From Hesseltinella vesiculosa (Eukaryota; Mucoromycota; Mucoromycetes; Mucorales; Cunninghamellaceae), in the NCBI GenBank assembly GCA_002104935.1, contig MCGT01000002.1, positions 310,001 to 374,000 of the forward strand: 64,000 nt of DNA. The letters are read 5' to 3'. This document shows positions 55,883-64,000 of the stretch, in pieces (position 1 is the stretch's first letter; each line of letters starts with the position of its first letter). A program made the translations under genes and the position numbers. The notes below the pieces were generated by a model. The model was given only the letters and a program-made list of their open reading frames with translations. It made no database searches and was not told where the DNA came from.

Positions 55883-58509
55883 TTAAGCGGACTTTTCGCG
55901 CATCAAGTTAAGGGCGGAGCCAGCCTTGAACCATTCGATCTGAAGAAAAAAATGAGTATGACACTTTGGATGACCTATTTTTTTCTCTCGGAGTCTTACT
56001 TGGCCGGGGTTGAAGGTGTGGTTGAGGGTGATGTCATCGGAGGAACCATCGGCGTGGTGGGCACGGAGGGTCAAGGGCTTGCCTTCTTGGAAGTCGGTCA
56101 AACCGATGATGTCGACCTTGTCAGAGGATTGGACCTTGTCATAGTCGGCAGGGTTGGCGAAGGTCAAAGGCAACATACCTTGCTTCTTCAAGTTGGTTTC
56201 GTGGATACGGGCAAAGGACTTGGTGATGATGGCAGCACCGTTCAAGAAACGGGGTTCCAAGGCGGCGTGTTCACGGGAAGAACCTTCACCGTAGTTTTCG
56301 TCACCAATGACAACCCACTTAACACCGTCAGCCTTGTATTCACGAGCAACATCGGGCACACCCTTGTATTCACCAGTGAATTGGTTCTTGACCTTGTTGA
56401 CAGCGTCGTTTTCAGCGTTGACGGCACCGATCAACATGTTGTTCGAGATGTTGTCCAAGTGACCTGAGGAGAAAAAAAGAAGAGTGAGGGATGCTGCCTA
56501 ACAAATAAAACACTGGGCAAGCTTACCTCGGAACTTGAGCCAGGGGCCGGCCATGGAGATGTGATCGGTAGTACATTTGCCCTTGGCCTTGATCAAGACG
56601 GGAACGTTGGTGATGTCCTTGCCATCCCACTTGGCAAAGGGAGTGAGGAGTTGGAGACGGTTGGACTTGGGGTCGACAGCAACGTTGACGGAGGAGCGGT
56701 CGGCGGGAGGGGCTTGGTAGGTGTTTTCACCGGCATCGTAACCCTTGGGGGGGAGATCGAAGCCGTGGGGAGCATCCAGCTTGAAGGGCTTGCCATCGGA
56801 ACCGGTCAGGGAGTCGGTGATGGGGTTGAAGGTCATGTCACCGGCCAAGGTCAAGGCAGTGACGATTTCGGGCGAGGCGACAAAGGCATGGGTGGCGGGG
56901 TTACCGTCGTTACGGCCAGTGAAGTTACGGTTGTAAGAGGTGATGATGCTGTTCTTTTCACCCTTGGGGACGTCTTGACGGTCCCATTGGCCGATACAGG
57001 GACCACAGGCGTTGGCAAGGACGACACCGCCGGCGGCGGTCAAGGTGTCCATGATGCCGTCACGTTCGATGGTGGCACGGATTTGTTCGGAACCGGGGGT
57101 GATGGTGTACTTGGCCTTGGCCTTGAGGCCGTGCTTGGCGGCTTGTTCGGCGAGGGAGGCGGAACGGGCCATGTCTTCATAGGAGGAGTTGGTGCAAGAA
57201 CCGATCAAACCGACCTTCAATTCTTCAGGCCAGCCGTTCTTCTTGGCGGTTTCCTTGAACTTGGACAGGGGAGTGGCCAAGTCGGGGGTGAAGGGACCGT
57301 TGATGTGGGGTTCAAGAGTGTCCAAGTTGATTTCGATGACTTCATCGTATTGAGCACCTTCATCAGCACGGAGGTTGTGGGCAAAGGATTCAGCATACTT
57401 GGCAATGTTGGCACGGCCGGTGGCGGTCAAGTAGTCGGACATGCGCTTGTTCATGGGGAAGAGAGAGGTGGTGGCACCGATTTCAGCACCCATGTTACAG
57501 ATGGTACCCATACCAGTACAAGAGATGGAGTCGACACCTTCACCAAAGTATTCAACAATGGCACCAGTACCACCCTTGACAGTCAAGATACCGGCCACCT
57601 TGAGGATGACATCCTTGGGGGAGGTCCAGCCGTTCAGCTTGCCGTTCAACTTGACACCAATGACCTTGGGGCACTTGAGTTCCCAGGGGATGTCAGCCAT
57701 GACATCGACGGCATCAGCACCACCGACACCGATGGCAACCATGCCGAGACCACCAGCGTTGGGAGTGTGAGAGTCGGTACCGATCATCAAACCACCGGGG
57801 AAAGCATAGTTTTCCAAGATGATTTGATGGATGATACCCGAGCCAGGGCGCCAGAAACCAATGTTGTACTTGGCAGTGGCCGTGGCCAAAAAGTCATACA
57901 CTTCCTTGTTGATGTCAATAGCACGGGCCAAATCCTTGGCACCGCCTTGTTGGGCTTCAATCAAGTGGTCACAGTGGACGGTGGTGGGCACAGCCACGCT
58001 GGGAAGACCGGCTGACATGAATTGCAACAGAGCCATTTGGGCAGTGGCATCTTGACAGGCGACACGATCGGGGCGAAGCTTCAAGTAAGATTGACCACGG
58101 ACAATGTCTTGGTTTTCAGCATCATCCAAGTGACCATACACGACCTTTTCGGACAAGGTCAAGGGACGGTTCAAGCTATCGAGAAAAAAAAAATAATAAA
58201 CATCGATGATCTGCCTCTTTCCTCCTTAAACCACCCCCCTTTTTTTTCCTGGGCGAACTTACCGCTTGCGAACGATTTGCAAGTTGTCTTCAATGCGTTG
58301 GTAGTTGATGAACTTGTCTTGTTCAAGGTTGGACATGGCCACCTTTTGGTTGGCAAAGTTACCCGACACTTGGGCATAGGTGCGAGCAGGCACATAAGAG
58401 CGAACGGCAGGAGCCAAAGCCTAAGCAAGAACGAACGGATCAGCGTGTTTTTTTTCATCTCTTTTGAATGTACCTTGGCAGCCTTCATGAAAGAAGCGTT
58501 GGACAACAT
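55883..58509 (-). CDS. ACO1: Aconitate hydratase, mitochondrial
   Basis: Fe-S enzyme interconverting citrate and isocitrate in the TCA cycle. Five exons (58509-58474, 58420-58263, 58175-56527, 56463-56000, 55939-55883) encode 787 residues, the normal length. A short presequence with [20 protein letters not shown] precedes the mature enzyme and points to mitochondria. Visible: [12 protein letters not shown], the three cluster cysteines in IGSCTNSS and [11 protein letters not shown], and the C-terminal swivel domain [19 protein letters not shown] with the catalytic Ser. Codon use is strongly biased to C/G at third positions, as expected for a highly expressed gene. No anomalies seen. Confidence 0.97.
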
Positions 58510-60083
58510 GATGCAATATAAAATCGCTGACGACGTCTAACGGTAAAAAAGAGAGGGGAGTGGAAGAAAAAGAAAAAGCAACGAGGAAAAGAAAACAAAA
58601 GAAAAAAAAAAAGGGAGGGCGATTATTTGTAGCAGGGAAAAAAGTTTTATGGTTGAAGCTCCGGCTCATGTGAAGGCTGTGGTTTCACAAGTCATGGCCC
58701 CACATGCGTGTTTTTTTTTTTTTTTTTTTTGCCTTTGGATGTTTTGCTTGACTTGTTTACATGCAAGTCCATCCTAACATCAATGCATTTTCAAGGAGAC
58801 GCCTCTTTTTTTCTTAATCACCAGCGTATCGTTTTGAAGAAATGGAAGAGATTCGGGAGAAAAGCCATGGTCAGTAGGGCCGAGAAATCTTGCAAAAGCC
58901 CCGCCTTCATGGCCCTTGTTCAAAATTTTGTTGCCATTGGCCATCCCCTACTTTCTTCTTGGCCCCCCCCCCCTCCTTTGACGGATGCTTCCATCGAAAG
59001 ACGGCGATCGGTTCATTTGAGGAGACGGAGCCGTCTTCTATGGCAAGTTGACTTTCTATTTTATTTTATTTTAATTTTTTTTTCTAGGCCATTTGACAGT
59101 TTGTTGGTCATCACAAATGTGAATTCTGACTGCGGCCATTGAAAAACTTCGAGGATGACGTCTACATCCAATCACAGGTGATTATCTCCTGCTTCCAAAA
59201 TCGATCGTTTCCTCTTTTGTGTAACCTCACCCTGGTACAAATTTATCAGCATTTATTTTATTTTTTGAAAAATGACCTTTGAACGAGGACCTGTCAACAC
59301 TGGCTTTCGCCCCTTCTTGCTTTCCCCACGTTTTCTTCTTCTTCTTCAGAGTTTGGGTGGTAAGGCAGACCAGGCGTCGGACTTTGCTGCTTAATCGTTT
59401 TTCCCGTCCTGATTTGGTAGGCAATGATTGTACCGTTTGCAGAGGTGCATAGGACTGTCTTTTTTTTTTTTTTTTTTTTTTTGGCTGTCGACGCGTGCAG
59501 GCGGTGGATAAATGAGCAGAGGTGCGTTATCCCTTTATTTTTTGAACCCTTGTCAGGTGCAGATCCTTGCCCTTTTTTTTTTTAGTTAACCTTGCGTGTT
59601 GGTCGCGTGTTGGGCTTGCCCCTTTTCCCTCGTTATTAAAAAAAAAACCGGGATGGCTGATCGGACAAAGTCAGAGAAAACCAAGGCGTGTTAAGAGGTG
59701 AATGTTACCATCCACGTGAGCAAGAAATTTAAACGAGTGAAGCAATTTCCCACTGACTTGTGTGATAGGGGCGAATTTCATCCATTCAGACCAATAGTAG
59801 CTAATCAACTCACGTGGCTTGAGCAAGCCATGAATAGGTCAGCATCCTTTTTTTTTTAAAAAAAGAAACACAGTCGTTGATGAGTATGTTGAGCATCTTT
59901 TTTTCACCATATCCTTGTAATATCACCTCCCTTTTCCCTTTCCCCTCTTTTTTTTGTTTTTTTTTTTCTTTCTCCAACCGCGCCAAAGTAACTTTTTTTT
60001 TGCCCTGTATAAAAAATTAAACTTTTTTTCTTTTTTTCTTTTTCTTCTTCCCATCTTCCTTTAAAGTTTTAGTTCCACTTCAC
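58510..60083. other. Intergenic: divergent promoters of aconitase and UCH gene
   Basis: 1.57 kb with many T-runs (58711-58730, 59461-59482, 59569-59583). A TATAAAA at 60008-60014 lies about 70 bp before the UCH start, followed by a CT-rich leader. No coding region recognised. Confidence 0.5.
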
Positions 60084-62072
60084 ATGGCACGAGAGGACAC
60101 TCTCGAATGGTTGCAAGTTGACCCTGATTCTAGTACAGTCTGCATTCCTCCCCACCCGACCGTGTTTCGCTCCAACTGATTCTCTTTTATTTTTAGGCTT
60201 GCTTACAGAGCTATGTGTTCATTTGGGTGCTCAAGGTGTTCAAGTTGAGCCATTAACCTCAGTCAATCGCTGTTCTTTATTCGATCAACAGTAAGTTAGA
60301 CTGGAGACTTCAAGCGTGGAAAAGAGGAGGGTGAAACGGACGGGAAAAAAAGGAGGGAGAGGAGATTCCTGAAATCGAAGAGATGAATTGTACGAAGACT
60401 CTGGTGCGCTGGCACTTGCTCATCGTCAAAAAATAAGGGGGGGTGGGCAGAGGTTAGGAGGGAAAGCACATGATAGCGTGGAAAACATGTCTGGTGCGTC
60501 TTGCTTGTGGTGAAGAGAAGGCGTAGGAGCAAGGAGGCTTCATTTACTCATCTTTTTTTAATACGGGGGCTACTCGGATAGACCTGTTTTTGGGATTATC
60601 TTATTTTTACACCATCAAGCACGGCCATCCAAGGATGACATGACGGCAACAAACGATCGACTCTATTTTGCAAATCAGGCAGGCAAAAAAAAAAAAAAAA
60701 AAAAAGCGCAAACACCGATTCATGCAGCCAACTCGTTTATTGACGTCCAAACTTTATTTCCTTTTTTTTTTTTTTTTTTTTCTTATAGGTCATCCATGAT
60801 GCTTATGCCGTGCATGCCCTGTTAAGTGTTCTTCTAAACTGTGAAATACAACTGGACAAAACCTTGGTAGACTTTAAACAGTTTACACGCGACTTTTCTC
60901 CTGTGGTAAGCTTTACACTGGAAGACGGGAACAATGAGAAAAACAGGTTTATATTTTTGTTGAAACCAAACGACTCGTGAAACAAAATATTGGATCTCTT
61001 CTCTCTTTTAATAGGACAAGGGGCTTAGCTTGGGGAGTAGCCAAGTGATCCGTGAATGTTACAACAACGTTGCAAGGTAAAAAAAAAATCTAGAATGACG
61101 ACGCCAAGTGGGTCGTTTGGTTTTTCATGCCCCCTTTTTTTATTTGTTGATGTCAGGTTACAAGTCAACCAAGCAAAGCAACGCCAGCCCTATCACTACA
61201 TCAGCTACATCCCATTTCAAGGCTATCTCTGGGAATTGGATGGCTTTAAAAATGGACCCTCTCGATTAGGTAAGGATCCCTTTGTTCAAACTCGTTCCGA
61301 CGCTTCCCCCCCTAGGACCGTGTACAGAGAAAAACTGGTTAGATCTCCTTCATTCTGAACTGACACGCAAAACAGAGAGGTAACCTACAATGAAACAACG
61401 AACCCATCCATTGATTCGTCTCCCTGAAAGCCATCAACGACAGAACATCTCCTATTCCATGTGGTCATTGATTCAGGATCGTCGCCAAATCCTACAGCGG
61501 AAACTGGTGGCCCAACGCTATCAAAAGGAATCCATCGAACGCAACATGGACGTGATCCAGCCACGATGGCGAGCATTACCAGACGTCAGGCATTGGGAAG
61601 ACGAGTTCCGTCACGTTATCCTGAACAATGTATGTAAGGCAACGTGTTGCACGAAGACGACTCAAACGTCCAACGGAATTTTTTGATGTAGAAACACAAC
61701 GTCCGAGGCATTCGTGTCTCGTCCGAGCTGCTGACCTACTGCCAAAAAATCGAAGACCTGGACGAGGACGAATGGCCGGTCATTGAGGAACAAACCTCAT
61801 TCAAGGCGTGGGTCGACTACTGGATCCAGACGCAAGATACCTTGCTCCGACTCTACAACCGCCTCGGCCAAGAAGATGAAAAACATGAAAATTACAGGGT
61901 AACGCCAACGAGCAACACACGACCGAATAGCTCACTCTTTTTTTCTTTTTTTTTTCCCTAGAAGGATACCACTCGACGACAACACGACTATATGCCTTTT
62001 GTCAAATCTTACATAGAAGCGCTCCATTCGTCAGGTCATTTGGCTCCCCTCTTAGCCAATCCCAACGTCTGA
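60084..62072 (+). CDS. UCHL5/BAP1-type ubiquitin C-terminal hydrolase lacking the catalytic Cys
   Basis: Ten exons (60084-60132, 60197-60290, 60582-60678, 60789-60905, 61015-61076, 61157-61269, 61316-61379, 61431-61629, 61692-61898, 61962-62072) give 370 residues resembling UCH37/UCHL5 along the whole length, including the C-terminal ULD-like end (HDYMPFVKSYIEAL). Family catalytic residues: Gln80 (FANQVI), His153 (PYHYISYIP) and Asp168 (ELDG) are present, with spacing as in human UCHL5. At the nucleophile, where family members have N-x-C-A, this protein reads DAYAVHALLSVLLNC, that is Tyr86 (codon TAT; one transition from TGT). Exon 3 ends in a GC donor. UCHL5 binds the proteasome or INO80; if the sequence is right this copy should be inactive but could still bind ubiquitin. 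Confidence 0.85.
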
Positions 62073-62424
62073 CTTTTTTTTTTTTTTATGCATGCCCCTT
62101 CTCTTCATTCACCCACTCACCGCTTTTTTTTTTTTTTTTTACATTTAATGTTCCCATGTTCCTCACGGTGTCCTATCCCTCCTTTCTTTTCATTTTGCTA
62201 TTTAAAAATAACTGTACGATGATCTTGTATGCTCTGCCTGTCTTTTTCAGGGTCCCCGCTTTATTGTTCTACAGCCTATGCCTTCCCGTCCTCTCCTTTT
62301 TTTTTTTTAATCGTTTCTAACGACGCTCTCCAGAAACATGCCATGAATTACAGTATGATACGAATTTAATAGATCTCCAAAATACGACATCAAATAAAAC
62401 ATTATATACAGAGTGACTAAATGA

Positions 62425-62868
62425 TCAATCATCCCATTCAGGAATCATGGAGAAGTCGTAGCCAGGGTATTTGTAATAAGCATAGTAGGCAATATACATG
62501 TGGTAAGAGCCTGCAAGAAGAAAACCGTGAGCTTGGCATAAAGTTCGTCCATGGGCTTACCAGGAATAAACATGATGCTGCCAATGACTAAAAACGGAAT
62601 GCCTCGGTCAAGCCATACATCCGACGTGATGTAGCCGAGTTTAATCATGACGCCAAGCACAATCAACATGGAGCCTACAAGAAACAGCAAACTCGCAAGG
62701 CCGATGGCTTTCCATGGAACTTTTTGAAGGGTGAGAACGCTTGTCGATGGGCGGGATGGTCTTACTTTTTGCCTCTGGTTGAACAAATTGATCCGCACTG
62801 AATCCTCGGTCTTCTTGAAGTTCAACAAACGGACGCCGTTTCGGTTTAAATTTGAATGGATGAGGCAT
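62425..62868 (-). CDS. TMEM230/TMEM134-family membrane protein
   Basis: Three exons (62868-62766, 62719-62561, 62510-62425) encode 115 residues. A short basic N-terminus is followed by KIPWKAIGLASLLFLVG, which closely matches the first transmembrane segment of human TMEM230, then a second hydrophobic segment (GIPFLVIGSIMFIPG) and the typical tail SYHMYIAYYAYYKYPGY ending in acidic residues. The 46-nt first intron uses the acceptor AAAAG because it alone restores KIPWKA. TMEM230 proteins act in endosome/Golgi vesicle traffic. It is divergently placed from the next gene with 128 bp between start codons. Confidence 0.85.
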
Positions 62869-62996
62869 GACACACTAAAAAAGAGCAAGAGTGAAAAAAA
62901 AAGACCATGAGACCCCTCCAGGTCATTTAATCGAGGCGGGTATTCCCCGGCCCGAGAATGCTTGTTTTTTTTTTTCTTTTTCCACCGTTCCTTGAC
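62869..62996. promoter_or_regulatory. Compact bidirectional promoter
   Basis: Only 128 bp separate the start codons of the TMEM230-like and the mitochondrial gene. It contains an A-run, GGGTATTCCCCGGCCCGAG and a T-run. Shared control is inferred from the spacing alone. Confidence 0.45.
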
Positions 62997-63703
62997 ATGC
63001 TGCCCGCCTTGCGCCCTTCCTGTCAACGTCTAGTTCGATCCACTATCACCCAACGTCGATGGGCATCCACTGAACATCATGGTCCTGAAGAAAGTAAAGC
63101 CATCAACTTACCATGCCATTTATTTCTATACAAGATGGGCTGACCCTTGTCTTTTTTTTTTTTTCATGGTTGCTAGACTTTAGCACGAATGCTTGGAGAA
63201 ATTTCCTGATTGTGGTTGTGGGTGCTGCTGTATGGTACCGTGTTGATCAGCGATGGACGGATCAAGGTGAAGAGGTACGTCAACGACCATCATCGTCGTA
63301 TCCAATGGCACTTGTGTTGACTGCTTATTTTCCAATATTTTTGATGCACAGAAACACCCTTTCCAGCGCTACATCGAGTATCATATGACCAACCGTGAAG
63401 ACAAGGATCGCTTTGCTGCCGAGCAATTGGAGAAAGCGGAAAAAATGGCTGATTACAGGTAAACCAGTCTGGCTTGACAAGATCATTTTTGACACCCGCC
63501 CTTCACAGACTGGTCTATCAAGAAGCCCAACGAGCCCCCATCCACCGCATGCGTTACCCAGAGTAAGTCTTGCATGAATGCCTTCTTTGTCTTGACCTCT
63601 CCCTGTTTTCAGATCCTTTGAACGAGCCAGTCCCCGTGCCTTGTCAGCCGGTGCGAACAGCGACGTGAGCCAAATCCAGGTTAGGTCCGCTCATGAACAA
63701 TAA
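62997..63703 (+). CDS. Small mitochondrial inner-membrane protein, complex I accessory-like
   Basis: Five exons (62997-63093, 63177-63274, 63352-63458, 63509-63562, 63613-63703) encode 148 residues. An Arg/Ser-rich presequence (MLPALRPSCQRLVRSTITQ) suggests mitochondrial import; one membrane helix follows (NFLIVVVGAAVWYRV), then a charged helix and the C-terminal motif RYPESFERASPRALSAG. The last part resembles the YPE-x-F/M-x2-GSP-x5-AG pattern that I associate with the fungal 17.8-kDa accessory subunit of NADH:ubiquinone oxidoreductase. That identification is from memory and tentative; targeting and topology are clearer. Confidence 0.6.
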
Positions 63704-64000
63704 AAGGGGATGCAGTTGCTTTTTGAACAAGAAGGGTCAGAAACTCGAGGGCTTGGGGGAGAGGTCAGGCTCGCTTACATCAACGCTGACTGTCTGCCGA
63801 GATGCAGCGGTGTGACAGGACGAGTTTCTGCTGTTCATGGATTCAATGAACTTGGTTAGACCAAGGAGAATGGGTCAAGGGCTTTGACGCTCTGTTTTCA
63901 AAGTCCATCGTGACGAGCCACAGCGGTGACCCTGACAAAATAGCTGTAGGGCGGTCCTGAAAGAATAAACGGCTTCTTGATCAACTTGACAAACCAAAAA
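63704..64000. other. Right edge, no gene assigned
   Basis: 297 bp after the mitochondrial gene. AATAAA occurs near 63963. On the minus strand a short Met-initiated frame (about 63840-63781) ends at a GTAAGC donor, so a minus-strand gene could start near here, but nothing more supports it. Confidence 0.3.

Noticed and set aside
56561..58015. Plus-strand ORF of 484 codons
   Set aside because: Antisense shadow of the aconitase main exon with strong third-position bias; Gly/Val-rich translation without motifs.

Overview
The window is nuclear DNA of a filamentous fungus, most likely a Mucoromycota (Mucorales-type) species. The genes carry many short introns (about 50-120 bp, GT-AG with a few GC-AG) full of poly-A/poly-T tracts. 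Core proteins are fungal in architecture: a fused tryptophan synthase, an MCM1-like MADS protein, a CHS4/SKT5-like Sel1 protein ending in a CaaX box, and an IML2/TTC39 protein. Two multicopy-looking gene types and Tc1/mariner remnants resemble what is common in Mucorales. That lineage call is inference; no rRNA or tRNA was recognised. All exon structures were built by hand from splice signals and reading-frame continuity, and no database search was run.

Layout. 1-14312 (-): cytoplasmic dynein heavy chain, running off the left edge. 16192-19196 (+): IML2/TTC39-like protein with an 8-nt microexon. 19631-21352 (+): alpha-tubulin. 21498-23931 (-): URI/Bud27-like prefoldin. 24407-25245 (+): MADS-box factor. 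25591-27920 (+): tryptophan synthase with a TGACTCA site upstream. 28301-31504: accessory island, made of a Tc1/mariner element inserted in a 9-bp repeat array, a triplicated upstream module, and a PD-(D/E)XK-like ORF. 31939-32175: a small fold-back element. 32353-33628 (-): acidic, His-rich single-pass membrane protein. 34262-35506 (-): thioredoxin reductase with a possible mitochondrial start. 36115-36765 (-): NAD(P)-binding protein. 39091-40887 (-): CHS4/SKT5-like protein. 42863-44154 (+): GATA-like zinc-finger protein. 45341-46412 (-): START-domain protein. 47050-50517 (-): TBC RabGAP. 51183-53613 (-): unrecognised helical protein. 53690-55136: decayed Tc1 transposase beside a broken zinc-finger gene. 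55883-58509 (-): mitochondrial aconitase. 60084-62072 (+): UCHL5/BAP1-type ubiquitin hydrolase whose catalytic Cys reads as Tyr. 62425-62868 (-): TMEM230-like protein. 62997-63703 (+): small mitochondrial protein, probably a complex I accessory subunit.

Most genes are housekeeping and not functionally clustered; dynein and alpha-tubulin merely lie close together. The least ordinary parts are the 28.3-31.5 kb island (nonamer arrays of 13+8 and 15+8 units, a promoter-like module in three copies, a nuclease-fold ORF, and an inverted nonamer pair closing the far side), the UCH homologue lacking its nucleophile, and a dispersed repeat present three times (about 14.95, 37.3 and 55.4 kb).
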